Positions 24,269 to 32,626 of a stretch of DNA of 64,000 nt are shown here, piece by piece. Positions within the stretch are counted from its first letter, which is position 1. Each line of letters starts with the position of its first letter. The notes below the pieces were generated by a model that did no database searches, had not been told where the DNA came from, and saw only the letters and a list, made by a program, of their open reading frames with translations. The DNA is from Streptomyces sp. XD-27. GTDB lineage: Bacteria > Actinomycetota > Actinomycetes > Streptomycetales > Streptomycetaceae. The translations under genes and the position numbers were made by a program. Location: positions 3,286,001-3,350,000 of the forward strand of contig NZ_CP130713.1 in assembly GCF_030553055.1 (NCBI RefSeq). The letters run 5' to 3'.

Positions 24269-25255
24269 TCAGGACGCAGCCGCCCGGCAGTCGCGGCAGC
24301 GGCTGTGCTCGGCGGAGCGGAAGGCGCGGTCGCAGCCGGGGCAGTTGCGGAGCGCGACGACCGCCGGTCGGGCCGGTCCCCTCAAGGCCGACGGCACTCC
24401 GGGGTGGACGCGCCCGGCGGGCGGGAGAAGTTCGCGGAGGCGGTAGGCGATCAGTCCGGTCGGGCGGCCCTTGAAGCGCTCGGGCAGGCCGGTGACAACC
24501 GCGTCGATGATCTCGGTGGGCCAGGCCACGCGCTCCAGCCACAGGTCCACGAGGGGCGCGAGGTGCGCGATCTCACGTGCGGAGAGAGCGAGTCGGGGAT
24601 CACGGGTGCGCAGAGCGACCAGGACGCCGATGGCGGCGGGGCTGGGCGGCGGGTCCTCGTCCCACTTGGCCGGGTCCAGCGGTACGGGCGCGTGCGGGTC
24701 ATCAGGGTCTGAGGGTGCGAATGCGGGTGCGGGTGCGGATGCGGGATCGGGTGCGGGATCGGGTGCGGGTGCGGGATCGGGTGCGGGGTTGGGACCTCGT
24801 ACGGCCTCGGCCACGGCCTCCTCGGGCTCGGGCTCGGGCTCGGGCTCGGGATCGGCAGCAGGGACAGGACCTGTCGTCATCGCGTCCTCGGGCGGTGCTG
24901 GGGCGGTAGGCGGGGCCGCACCCACGCGCGGCTTGTCGTAGAGGTAGGTCCTGGTGATCAGCCGACCGTCCGGCCCCCGCTCGACGCGGCGCTCCAGCCA
25001 CCCCTCGGCCTCCAGCTCGTTGAGCGCGCGGCGGATCCGGATCTCGCCCTCTTCGAAGTGCCTGCACAGGGCCTTGATCGTGATCGATTCGCCGTCGGCG
25101 AGGGAGAAAATGTAGAGCGCGACGCCGCCGGTGACCGCGCTTCCGGGGCGCTGGGCGAGGCGGTTGGAGATGATCGTGAACTTGGACTTGTGGCGGTGGC
25201 GGATATGGATCACCCCGCCGGCGCGCGTGGGCGCGCTAGGCTGCTGGCTAGCCAT
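24269..25255 (-). CDS. Helix-turn-helix protein with C-terminal zinc ribbon
   Basis: A 328-aa protein. The N-terminal ~90 residues form a winged helix (ALYIFSLADGESITIKALCRHFEEGEIRIRRALNELEAEGWL) of the replication- or MarR-like type common in Streptomyces. A long Pro/Glu/Ala/Asp linker (PEPEPEPE, then APDPAPAPDPAP) follows. The C-terminus has LVDLWLERVAWPTEIIDAVVTGLP and a zinc-ribbon-like CPGC...CRDC pair. I recognise the architecture but not a studied homologue. ATG 25255 is chosen as the start of the conserved part; the ribosome site (GCAGGAC) is weak. Confidence 0.8.
   Translation of the reverse strand: MASQQPSAPTRAGGVIHIRHRHKSKFTIISNRLAQRPGSAVTGGVALYIFSLADGESITIKALCRHFEEGEIRIRRALNELEAEGWLERRVERGPDGRLITRTYLYDKPRVGAAPPTAPAPPEDAMTTGPVPAADPEPEPEPEPEEAVAEAVRGPNPAPDPAPAPDPAPDPASAPAPAFAPSDPDDPHAPVPLDPAKWDEDPPPSPAAIGVLVALRTRDPRLALSAREIAHLAPLVDLWLERVAWPTEIIDAVVTGLPERFKGRPTGLIAYRLRELLPPAGRVHPGVPSALRGPARPAVVALRNCPGCDRAFRSAEHSRCRDCRAAAS
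24720..24850. repeat. Short tandem repeats coding for the Pro/Asp/Glu linker
   Basis: Two hexanucleotide arrays are present: GGGTGC/GGATGC/GGATCG variants over ~24720-24785 and GGGCTC over ~24826-24848. They encode the alternating Ala-Pro/Asp-Pro and Glu-Pro runs of the HTH protein. Length differences between strains are expected. Confidence 0.8.
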
Positions 25256-25572
25256 CGGGAAGGTCCTGCTTCCTGATCGGTCAGGCCCTCGTTCGGGATT
25301 GCAGTCCCGGCCGGGGGCCGTTTCTGTGTGCGGTTGTCGTCGCTGAGCGTAACCCTGCCCGAGCGGCGATTGCACACAACTCACCCGTAAGAGTGAGGGA
25401 TTGGGATGGGGGGTATTTCTACCGTTCCTCTAAGGGATCGCGCGGCCCACCGGCCCCCGGCCCACACGGACCTGGCCCCGCTCCACCGGCCCCCGGCCGC
25501 CCGAGCTCCGGCGCGACCTGCGCGCTTTCGTCGAGGCGAGAAGGCCAGATGCGGCGGACGGCGACACCGGTC
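25256..25572. other. Intergenic region with palindrome CTCACCCGTAAGAGTGAG
   Basis: A 317-bp spacer between the HTH gene start and the left end of the insertion element. At 25380-25397 CTCACCCGTAAGAGTGAG is an imperfect 18-bp palindrome, a candidate operator for the adjacent HTH protein. The remainder has short open frames without ribosome sites. Confidence 0.4.
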
Positions 25573-25575
25573 TTA

Positions 25576-25614
25576 CGATCCCGGGGGAAATTGAGGTCCG
25601 GACGTGCTGGCCTG
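25576..25614 (+). repeat. Left terminal inverted repeat of the element
   Basis: The end begins CGATCCCGGGGGAAATTG and finishes GACGTGCTGGCCTG. It matches the reverse complement of 27931-27969 with two differences (T/C at position 4 and A/G at position 19). Confidence 0.9.
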
Positions 25615-25700
25615 CCGCGATATAGAGCTCGCTACATGTAGCCAGTGTTTAGAAAGTGGCCCTGGCGTCGAACGCGACGACGTAGGCAGGATCGTGAGTC

Positions 25701-26432
25701 ATGCGTGCAGTTGTGTTCGACATGGATGGGACGCTGCTGGACAGCGTCCCCACGGTGTCCCGCGCGTACGCCGACGCGATTCGCTCGCTCGGCGGCCCGC
25801 CGGTCTCGCCGGATGAGGTGGTCGCCAGCTGGCATGTCGGCCACACAGAGCTGGTTCTCGCACACTTCCTCGGCCGTACCTGCGGCCCCGCCGAGGTCGA
25901 GCGCTTCCACGCTCACCTGGATCCGGCCGTCGCCGAGCTGCGGCCGTTCCCTGGCATACCGGCCCTGCTCGACGCAGTCGCCGATGCGGGCATGCGGCTG
26001 GGCGTATTCACGGCGGCCACCCGGCGAGTGGCTTCGAGCATGCTCGCTGCCGCCGGAATCGACGCTCGATTTGGGGTGGTCATCGCAGGCGACGAAGTCG
26101 ACAGACCCAAGCCGGCGCCGGACGGGTTGTTGCTGGCGCTGCGGCAGCTCGGGGTTCCGGCCGAGGCAACTGCCTATGTGGGTGATGCTGAAGTGGACCT
26201 CGGCTGTGCCGACGCCGCGGGATCGCTGGGAGTGCACGCCAGGTGGGGTGCACGCGCCGGTGTCCGTGCCGGGGCTCACCCGGTCGCGCCGCGTCCGTAC
26301 GACGTGCTCAGCCTGCTGGTGGCGCCTCGCAGGCGTACGGGCGAGGGCACGGCCCGCCAGGGCGGCTCCGGGACAGTGGCCCGCAGATCGGCAGATCAGT
26401 TGAGGCTCGCTAGTGAGGATGGGCAGTTGTGA
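25701..26432 (+). CDS. HAD-superfamily phosphatase (passenger gene)
   Basis: A 243-aa HAD hydrolase. Motif I FDMDGTLLDS is at residues 6-15, motif II in VFTAATRR near residue 105, the lysine in DRPKPAPDG near 135 and motif IV in YVGDAEVDL near 160, all the parts of a phosphoglycolate-phosphatase or beta-phosphoglucomutase-like enzyme. The last ~45 residues are Arg/Gly/Ala-rich. Its stop overlaps the GNAT start (GTGA). Codons are less GC-biased than in the core genes. Being inside the insertion element, it is probably horizontally moved; substrate unknown. Confidence 0.85.
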   Translation: MRAVVFDMDGTLLDSVPTVSRAYADAIRSLGGPPVSPDEVVASWHVGHTELVLAHFLGRTCGPAEVERFHAHLDPAVAELRPFPGIPALLDAVADAGMRLGVFTAATRRVASSMLAAAGIDARFGVVIAGDEVDRPKPAPDGLLLALRQLGVPAEATAYVGDAEVDLGCADAAGSLGVHARWGARAGVRAGAHPVAPRPYDVLSLLVAPRRRTGEGTARQGGSGTVARRSADQLRLASEDGQL

Positions 26433-26905
26433 TCACTATTGGTTCGTTGCGCGAGGAGGATCGCGCCGCTTGGGAAGCGCTGGCGCGCGGTTACAAGGCG
26501 TTCTACCGCACCACGGTGCCGGACGAGGGCTACGAGCAGACTTGGCAGCGGCTACGGGGCGGCACCGAGTTCCACGGCATCGGCGCCTGGTCGCAAGGGA
26601 AGCTGGTCGGCATCGCACACTATTTGTTCCACCCGACGTTCTGGATGGAAGACAGCTGCTACCTCCAGGACCTCTTCGTCGACGAGGCGGCACGCGGCCG
26701 AGGCGTGGCACGGATGCTGATCGAGAAGGTGGCCGATGCATCGCGGGAGCAGGGGGCATCCCGCTTCTACTGGACCACTCAGGAGGACAACACCGCCGCC
26801 CGCGCACTGTACGACAAGGTAGCGAGCTTCAAGGGGTTCATACGCTACGACTACCCCATGGCTTGCGACCTGGGGGAAATGCTGGCGGGGGCCGGTCGGC
26901 AGTGA
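26429..26905 (+). CDS. GNAT acetyltransferase (passenger gene)
   Basis: A 158-aa GNAT acetyltransferase. The acetyl-CoA site is visible as LQDLFVDEAARGRGVARMLI around residue 83, followed by the ARALYDKV helix. The GTG start overlaps the HAD stop as GTGA, so these two genes form a coupled pair. The transposase start lies 31 nt after its stop. Many IS passenger genes are of this type; whether it modifies an antibiotic or a metabolite is not visible. Confidence 0.85.
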   Translation: MITIGSLREEDRAAWEALARGYKAFYRTTVPDEGYEQTWQRLRGGTEFHGIGAWSQGKLVGIAHYLFHPTFWMEDSCYLQDLFVDEAARGRGVARMLIEKVADASREQGASRFYWTTQEDNTAARALYDKVASFKGFIRYDYPMACDLGEMLAGAGRQ

Positions 26906-26936
26906 CGTGAGAAGCGCCGTGCGGGTTAGGGGAGTT

Positions 26937-27911
26937 GTGAAGCTGACCTGGGCCCGCACGGCCTGCTCCCATCCTGCCCTCTCCGGTATCTCCCGCGCAC
27001 ACTTCGGCGAGTTGTTCGCCGAACTCGCCGACCCGTGGGAGGCGGCCCGACAGTCCACGCTGCGCGTGGCGCGGGGTGGTGAACGCAAGCGGGCGGCCGG
27101 AGCAGGACGCAAGCCGAAGCTGGTTCTTTACGACAGGCTGCTTCTCACGCTGGTACACCTGCGCCATCAGCTGCCGCACGAGGTCCTGGGTGAACTCTTC
27201 GACGTCGACCGCTCAACCGCCTCGGCGGCGATCCGGCAGGTCCGCCCGCTGCTCGCGGCACGCGGCTTCGCGGTGCCCGACCGGCCCGGGGTACGACTGC
27301 GGACGCTGGCCGACGTCTTCGCCTACGCCGAGGCCGAGGCCGTCGAACTGCGGCTCGACGGAGCTGAGACGCAGGTCAGGCGCCCACAGACCGACCGCCC
27401 CGGACGCCGGGCATTCGTCTCTGGCAAGCGGAAGCAGAACACGATCAAGACCACCACGTTCAGCGACGGACAGGGCCGGATGCTGCTGTCCGGGGTTGTA
27501 CGGCCCGGCCGGATGCACGATCAGACCGCCGTGCGCACTGAGGGCATCGCCGAGCAGTTCCGGCTCCACCCGTCGGTGAAGTCCCAGGCCGACGCCGGGT
27601 ATGCCGGGCTGGCCAAAGAGTTCCCCGACCAGGTCACCGCCCCGCCGAAGAAGCCGAAGGACGACGCGTGTGACGGCGACAAGCGGGCCTGGCACGAGGC
27701 ACGGCGGAGACAGTCCTCCGCCCGGATCTGCATCGAGCACACCAACGCCGAGCTGCGGCAATGGGCGCCCCTGCGACGCTTCACCGGATCCCGTGACACC
27801 TACGCCGAGACCCAACTGGCGATCGCCAGCCTGGTCTCCGACCGCTCCGCGCGGCGCCCCACCCGCCGCCGGACCAGCACCGACCTCGTCCTCGTCCGCG
27901 ACAGAACCTGA
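26937..27911 (+). CDS. IS5-family transposase
   Basis: A 324-aa transposase of the IS5 group with a DDE_Tnp_4-type domain. An N-terminal helix-turn-helix (LPHEVLGELFDVDRSTASAAIRQ) precedes the catalytic core; the acids are in VELRLDGAETQV, SQADAGYAGL and ICIEHTNAELRQW. The GTG start at 26937 has GGGGAG upstream; an earlier start adds ten residues. It is the last gene of the element and appears intact, so the element may be active. Confidence 0.88.
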   Translation: MKLTWARTACSHPALSGISRAHFGELFAELADPWEAARQSTLRVARGGERKRAAGAGRKPKLVLYDRLLLTLVHLRHQLPHEVLGELFDVDRSTASAAIRQVRPLLAARGFAVPDRPGVRLRTLADVFAYAEAEAVELRLDGAETQVRRPQTDRPGRRAFVSGKRKQNTIKTTTFSDGQGRMLLSGVVRPGRMHDQTAVRTEGIAEQFRLHPSVKSQADAGYAGLAKEFPDQVTAPPKKPKDDACDGDKRAWHEARRRQSSARICIEHTNAELRQWAPLRRFTGSRDTYAETQLAIASLVSDRSARRPTRRRTSTDLVLVRDRT

Positions 27912-27930
27912 TCACACCAGCCGAACTGTC

Positions 27931-27969
27931 AGGCCAGCACGTCCGGACCCCAATTTCCCCCGGGGTCGT
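27931..27969 (-). repeat. Right terminal inverted repeat of the element
   Basis: Reverse complement of the left end with two mismatches; it starts 19 bp after the transposase stop and is followed by TTA, the duplicated target. Confidence 0.9.
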
Positions 27970-28035
27970 TATTGGCGTAGGCCACGACGTCGGCCCTCCC
28001 GCCGTAGCCGCGGCGGGACGCTGCGTGTGTCGCCG

Positions 28036-28575
28036 TCAGCGGAGCGGCAGGATCATGGCGTCGTAGATGGGCGCGTCAGGGAACGGGATGAGTTCGCCAA
28101 GCCACTGGTAGCCCCACTCCTCGTACCGGGCGCGCACCCGTGGATGGGCACGCTCGACCAAGAGCGTGGCGCGCTCCTCATTCCGGTCGCCCATCAGCTC
28201 ATCATGGATCCGCCGGGCTACTCCCGTGCCTCGCGCCTTGTCGGTCACCATCAGTTCGGACAGGGCGAATGTCCGGGCGCCTGTCTCCGTGACGGCGTCG
28301 GTGGGGACAGGGGTATGAAGCCCGTCCCACCAGCGGGTGCCGGGCTGGAGCGTGCAACCGTAGGCGAATCCGATCGGCGTGCCCGACGAGTAGCCGATGG
28401 CGGCCGCGAAGCCGGGGACCTCCATGTTCCAGCCAAGGCGCTCGTCGAACCTGGGCACGCTGTGGAACTCCTCGCCGAGCCGGTCCACGAACGCTTCGGC
28501 GTACACGCTGAGGATGTCGGGCCTGACGTCCGCCAGGTCTGCGGCGGTGCGATGTTCGACCGTCAGGTGCTCCAT
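28036..28575 (-). CDS. GNAT acetyltransferase
   Basis: A 179-aa GNAT protein. The acetyl-CoA-binding segment is SELMVTDKARGTGVARRIHDELM around residue 110, and the C-terminus ends YQWLGELIPFPDAPIYDAMIL. ATG 28575 has GGAGG six bases upstream and follows the regulator stop by one base, so it is translated with the XRE-type regulator. A decayed copy of its C-terminus lies at 23043-23186. Substrate unknown. Confidence 0.85.
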   Translation of the reverse strand: MEHLTVEHRTAADLADVRPDILSVYAEAFVDRLGEEFHSVPRFDERLGWNMEVPGFAAAIGYSSGTPIGFAYGCTLQPGTRWWDGLHTPVPTDAVTETGARTFALSELMVTDKARGTGVARRIHDELMGDRNEERATLLVERAHPRVRARYEEWGYQWLGELIPFPDAPIYDAMILPLR

Positions 28576-28576
28576 G

Positions 28577-29850
28577 TCACGCCTCCATGTCACGCGTCTG
28601 TTCCCAGAAGTCCGTTGCCGCATGCGCCTTCTTATGGGCGCCGATCTCGCGACGCAGATCGGTTAGCTTTCCCCGTACCCGTGCGCTTTCCACGTGCCCG
28701 CTCATGGCCACCGCGCGAGTAGCCGTGGCGACGGACTCTTCGAGCTCCCCGCTGTCAAGGAGCGTTTTGGCTTGCTGGACTGTGTAATAGAAGCGGTTCC
28801 GTTCGAACTGCGGTTCCAGCATGGTGAGTGCGCTGGCAGTGAGTTCGTGGGCACGCTGGTGGTTGCCAAGGGCTTGGTGGGCGGCACCGGCAAGCCCGGA
28901 CAGCTCGGCGGGAGTGAGGAATGTCAGCCACGCATCCGGTCGTCCGGAGGTCCGGTCGTACGCGGCCTCCGCGCGAGCCAAGGACCGTTCAGCGCGCGAA
29001 CGCTCGCCCGTGCGCGCGTGGCCGACCGCCTGGCGGCAGTGCAGCAGCGCCATGAGCCATGGATCCCCTTGGCCTGGCGCGTCTCCACCGCGGCCCGCCC
29101 GATTCGTACTGCCTCCTGCTCTCGGCCGAGCAATCGGGCCTGCATTGCCAGGTTTGACCAGACCCGGGCCTGCAACGAGCCGTCTCCGGCGAGAATCGCT
29201 GCTTGAAGCGCCTCGTTGTACAGGTCACTTGCCGCTCGTTGATGGCCTGCGTCGTAGGCGAACCAGCCTGCCGAAGCGGCCAAGTCACCTGCGGCGGCGT
29301 AGAGCTGCCTCTCGACCCGCTCACCGTAGGTGCAGAGGTTGAGGGCTTCATGCACGCGGACCAGTGCCTCTGCGGCAACGGCGTGGAGAGCACCGCCTCC
29401 GAGAGCGTGATCGTGTGCGTACAGCGTGGGGACGATGCTGCGGATGCGCGCGGCACCGGTGCTTCCTAAACGGCCGGCCGTGGGGATGGCGTCGATGCCG
29501 ATCGCGGCCGTCAATCCAGCGGCGATGAACTCTCGGCGTCGCACGGGCTGTGGCTCCTTCGCGGGCGCCTGACGCGCCACGGGAGCAGGAGCGCGTGAGG
29601 ACTTGCCTCGTGGCACGAACCCCATTGCGTCGGGGCTGCGGCCGAAGATCTCCTGCAAGGGTCGAAGGTAGCGCGCCCACGGCCATTGGACGTCGCCTGC
29701 GATCCAACGGCGGACGTGCCGATCGGTGCATGTGGTGCCCTCGCCGAACAGAGCCTCTGCCGTCCGATTGACCTCCTCTGCAAGTTCCTCGTGTGTGAAG
29801 CCGAACTCGCTCAGCAGCTCCTCCAGCTTCACGTTGCGCTGCTTCGACAT
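28577..29850 (-). pseudogene. XRE-type regulator with TPR-like region, frameshifted
   Basis: A ~424-aa regulator if repaired. The N-terminal part has an HTH (FTHEELAEEVNRTAEALFGEGTTCTDRHVRRWIAG), a twin-Arg-like RRREFIAAGLTA stretch and helical repeats (LYAAAGDLAASAGWFAYDAGHQRAASDLYNEAL). The helical repeats continue in another frame from 29053 (LLHCRQAVGHARTGERSRAERSLARAEAAYDRTS). Adding one G to the GGGG run (minus strand; 29065-29068 on plus) joins the frames as AKG-DPWLMALLHC. Full-length homologues of this design are common beside small Streptomyces gene sets. Either a true mutation or an assembly error. Confidence 0.8.
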
Positions 29851-29987
29851 GTCACGGCTCCCTCACGGCGACTCCGAGATCGGAGCACTTCGCGTTCGGT
29901 GGATCACAGAAAGTGTCCGGTCGTACGAGAGTAGCTGCCGTGTTTGTGTCCTGATGCCGCTCAGAGCACATCCGGTTTTCTCGAATC

Positions 29988-30525
29988 ATGACGAGCACAG
30001 TGGACGTGTGGACACCGCCTGGCGGTATGGACATCCAGGCGTTAAGAGCAGGCCGTTGGTGGGACGCGGTGCGCGTGACCGAGCCGGTCGGGGCGCTGGC
30101 CCTGGGCGCGCTCGGCGACGACAGTGGCGCGGTCATCGCGGATCTGTACGGCCGGTCGCTGTACTGGCTGGTGGCGCCGGGAGCCGCCGCGGACTGGCGC
30201 CTGCCGCATGTGAGCGTGCTCGGGGCGAAGGCCCACGAGGTGACGTACGTGGGGGTGCCGCCAGCAGGGTGTGTGCGAGGGCCAGGGGTTCACTGGCGCG
30301 TGCCGTACGTCCCTGGCCGGTATCTCACCGAGCCGGACCGGCTCCACCGGGCGCTGCTGTCGGCCCTCGCACACGTGCAGGTCTGCCGCGGCTGCGACAA
30401 GCCCACGACCGAGCGTGCCCGTCGACGTGGTGCATGGCGGGAGCGGTCCCGGCCACACCGTCTACGCCTGCCCGCCGTGTGCACCGGTGTTCCGTGTGCG
30501 GCGCGAGGCGGTGCGGAGCCGGTGA
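29988..30525 (+). pseudogene. Hypothetical protein with split zinc-ribbon, frameshifted
   Basis: The frame starting at ATG 29988 encodes ~140 residues (TSTVDVWTPPGG... to VCRGCDKPTTER), then loses sense. From about 30415 the next frame continues PVDVVHGGSGPGHTVYACPPCAPVF and stops at 30525. The CRGC and CPPC pairs, one in each frame, would form a zinc ribbon in the ~178-aa repaired protein, which supports the repair. The shift is +1 (one extra or two missing bases) near CGAGCGTGCCCG. Family unknown; it is divergent from the XRE-type regulator. Confidence 0.65.
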
Positions 30526-30740
30526 GCACGGCCGACGCCGCCCATGTCGAGGTCCAGCGGCTGACCTTGGACCAAATCCAGGGCTGGTACTGCGCCCTGT
30601 GCGGGGCGCGGCTGTTCGCCGACCGGTCCCTTGGGCTCTTCGAGCTCACCTTCGGCCGTACGACAGAGACCGTCGAGCTGTGGGCCTGCGCGCCGTCCTG
30701 CGAAGCCGCCCGCCAGGCCAGGGCAAAGCGCCCCTCGTAA
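30522..30740 (+). CDS. Small Cys-containing protein
   Basis: A 72-aa protein. GTG at 30522 overlaps the stop of the repaired upstream gene as GTGA. CALCGARLF and the later CAPSC form a possible zinc site. I do not know the family; such proteins occur next to XRE-type regulators in Streptomyces. Earlier in the same frame the sequence belongs to the upstream gene, so the longer reading is rejected. Confidence 0.6.
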   Translation: MSTADAAHVEVQRLTLDQIQGWYCALCGARLFADRSLGLFELTFGRTTETVELWACAPSCEAARQARAKRPS

Positions 30741-30904
30741 ACCTCGCGGATCGCCCCACCACAAGACCCCCGCCCCGGCCGCCGCATGTCTTGCCGGACC
30801 TGGCGACCAGGGCGGGACGGGCCCCGCAAAAGGAGGCCCTTGGCAGTGCCCGACCGGCGCCCGGAACCCGCCGCGCGCCGACCACACAGCACAGGAGGTT
30901 CACG

Positions 30905-31011
30905 ATGCGCCACCAGCGCGACGCGGTCAACCACGACCCGAGGACGACGACGGCCAGGGCGGCGGCCAGTCCGGCGGCTGCGGTGACGGCGACGGATGCG
31001 GTCGCCACTGA
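30905..31011 (+). pseudogene. Very small gene, probably frameshifted
   Basis: ATG 30905 follows a strong ribosome site (AGGAGG, six bases before). The frame starts MRHQRDAVNHDP, but one missing C in the CCC at 30937-30939 would lead into PEDDDGQGGGQSGGCGDGDG and stop at 31011, a ~35-aa acidic Gly/Asp peptide. A 10-bp perfect hairpin follows that stop at 31028-31053. Without the repair the frame continues to 31078 as a 57-aa peptide overlapping the next gene. The hairpin favours the repaired reading. Confidence 0.4.
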
Positions 31012-31027
31012 CAGCAGACGGACACAA

Positions 31028-31053
31028 CGGTCCCCGCCCCGGGGGCGGGGACC
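31028..31053 (+). terminator. Hairpin after the small gene
   Basis: GGTCCCCGCC pairs with GGCGGGGACC around a short CCGGG loop. It lies between the small gene and the ATG of the following gene (31075), so it could also act as an attenuator. Confidence 0.65.
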
Positions 31054-31074
31054 GCCTGCGATCGAGGATCCGCC

Positions 31075-31539
31075 ATGACACGTACGCCGCACCACCACGC
31101 CTACCTCTGGGTCGGCAACGGACGCGCCCTCCTCAAAGACGGGCCCCGACGGCCCGTGCACCCCGAGTTCCGTACCGCCGACGCGCCACCCCTGGAGTGC
31201 GCCCACTGGCTCCTCAAACCCGCCACCCGCATCGCGGGGACCTTCGCCCCCGAGCCCGCCGCCGACTGGTACGACGCCCAGATCGCCCAGTACGCCGATG
31301 CCGTCACCGGCAGCTACGGGCCTGCCCCCGGACGTGCCGAGATCATCCGCAGCCTCACCGCCGGAAACGACATCGTCGGCGGCTGGTGGCTCACCGGCGG
31401 CCGGTTCCTCTCCCTGAACCTCATCGCCTGCCCCCACCGCGTACGACCCGACTACCCCTGCCCGCACCCGCACCGGCACCGGGCGGCCGGAGACGGCGAG
31501 TTCGAGAGCCGCGCCGCCGGTTGGGCGGCCGTTCGGTAG
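31075..31539 (+). CDS. Hypothetical protein
   Basis: A 154-aa protein of unknown function with no recognised motif. It begins TRTPHHHAYLWVGNGRALL and contains the globular-looking segment GNDIVGGWWLTGGRFLSLNLIACPH, with a His/Pro/Arg-rich stretch (YPCPHPHRHR) toward the C-terminus. It is the last gene of the regulator-associated set on plus and ends before a terminator shared with opuAC. Confidence 0.6.
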   Translation: MTRTPHHHAYLWVGNGRALLKDGPRRPVHPEFRTADAPPLECAHWLLKPATRIAGTFAPEPAADWYDAQIAQYADAVTGSYGPAPGRAEIIRSLTAGNDIVGGWWLTGGRFLSLNLIACPHRVRPDYPCPHPHRHRAAGDGEFESRAAGWAAVR

Positions 31540-31561
31540 AGGGTGCGGCAGAGCGGAAAAG

Positions 31562-31612
31562 GCGGCAGCGGCGGCCCGTGGTGAGGAAGGCACCACCGGC
31601 CGCCGCTGCCGC
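31562..31612. terminator. Hairpin between the hypothetical gene and opuAC
   Basis: GCGGCAGCGGCGGCC at 31562-31576 pairs with GGCCGCCGCTGCCGC at 31598-31612, a 15-bp stem between converging genes; TTTTC follows on plus. Confidence 0.85.
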
Positions 31613-31632
31613 GGCTTTTCATCTCAGGGGCG

Positions 31633-32625
31633 TCAGGGGATCCACTTCTTCCAGACCTCCGGGTTCTCCTTCACCCACTTCTCCGCCGCGTCCTCCGGTG
31701 CCATCCCGTCCGACGCGATCAGCTCCGAGACCTCGTTCTGGCTCTCCTTCGTCCAGCGGAAGTTCTTCAGGAACTTCGCCGCCTTGCCGCCGTTCTTCGC
31801 GAAATCCGCGTTGAGGTGCTTCTGCAGCGGCGTCGTGGGGTAGGCGCAGTCGACCGTCTTGGGATCCTCCGCGCCCTTCTCCGCGCACTCGTCCGTGTAC
31901 TTCGGCAGCTTCACCTCGACCATCGGCACTTCGTTGAAGAGCCACTGCGGCTCGTACCAGTAGGTGAGGAACGGCTTCTTCTTCTTGGCGAACTGCTTGA
32001 TCTGGGTGATCTGCGCCGCCTCCGACCCCGCGAAGACCACCTTGTAGTCCAGGTCGAGGTTCTTCACCAGCGCGTTGTCGTTGGTGATGTACGACGGCGA
32101 GCCGTCCATGAGCTGGCCCTTGTCGCCGCTCTCGGAGGTGCGGAACTGGTCGGCGTACTTGTTGAGGTTCTTCCAGTCGGTGACGTCGGGGTGCGCGTCG
32201 GCGAAGTACTTCGGTACGTACCAGCCGATGTGGCCGGTGACGCCGAGGTCCCCGACGTTCGCGATGGTCTTCTTGTCCTTGACGTACCGCTGTTCCTGCT
32301 CCGGGTGGCCCCAGTCCTCCAGCAGGGCGTCCACCCGGCCCTGGCTGAGCGCGTCCCACGCCGGGATCTCGTCGACCTGGACGGTGTCGACGCGGTAGTC
32401 CAGCTCGTGTTCGAGCAGGTACTGGGCGACGGCGACGTTGGCCTGCGCGCCGACCCAGGACTGGACGGAGAGCGTGACCGTGTTCGCGCCGTCCACGTTC
32501 GCGTACGGCGAGGACTGCTTGGACATGTCGGCCTTGCCGCAGCCGGTGGCGGTGACGGCGAGGAGGGCCGCGGCGGCGGTGGCCGCCGCCGCGGTCATCG
32601 TTCTGCGCATGTGCATACGGGCCAT
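31633..32625 (-). CDS. opuAC: Glycine betaine/choline ABC transporter, substrate-binding lipoprotein
   Basis: A 330-aa OpuAC-type binding protein. The N-terminal signal ends with a lipobox (AVTATGC). The mature part has the family segments WVGAQANVAVAQYLLEHELDYRVD and WDALSQGRVDALLEDWGHPE, whose Trp residues line the betaine pocket. It ends in SDGMAPEDAAEKWVKENPEVWKKW as usual for this family. It is the last gene of the unit betB-betA-opuAA-small ORF-opuAB-opuAC; its ATG overlaps the permease stop region (TGACATG). Confidence 0.9.
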   Translation of the reverse strand: MARMHMRRTMTAAAATAAAALLAVTATGCGKADMSKQSSPYANVDGANTVTLSVQSWVGAQANVAVAQYLLEHELDYRVDTVQVDEIPAWDALSQGRVDALLEDWGHPEQEQRYVKDKKTIANVGDLGVTGHIGWYVPKYFADAHPDVTDWKNLNKYADQFRTSESGDKGQLMDGSPSYITNDNALVKNLDLDYKVVFAGSEAAQITQIKQFAKKKKPFLTYWYEPQWLFNEVPMVEVKLPKYTDECAEKGAEDPKTVDCAYPTTPLQKHLNADFAKNGGKAAKFLKNFRWTKESQNEVSELIASDGMAPEDAAEKWVKENPEVWKKWIP

Positions 32626-32626
32626 G

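Larger units (their letters stand above)
25576..27969 (+). mobile_element. IS5-family-like element carrying two passenger genes
   Basis: A 2394-bp element. The ends are 39-bp inverted repeats, 25576-25614 and 27931-27969, identical at 37 of 39 positions, and TTA is repeated directly outside both ends (25573-25575, 27970-27972), fitting the TNA target duplication known for some IS5 subgroups. Inside lie a HAD phosphatase, a GNAT acetyltransferase and an IS5-type transposase, all on plus and closely packed. An ordinary IS of this kind holds only the transposase, so the first two genes are passengers. The element appears intact. Confidence 0.85.

Noticed and set aside
29053..29850. XRE regulator as a shorter intact gene
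   Set aside because: The last ~40 codons of that frame lack sense, and the alternative frame directly continues the helical-repeat pattern (LLHCRQAVGHARTGERSRAER), so a frameshifted long gene is more likely.
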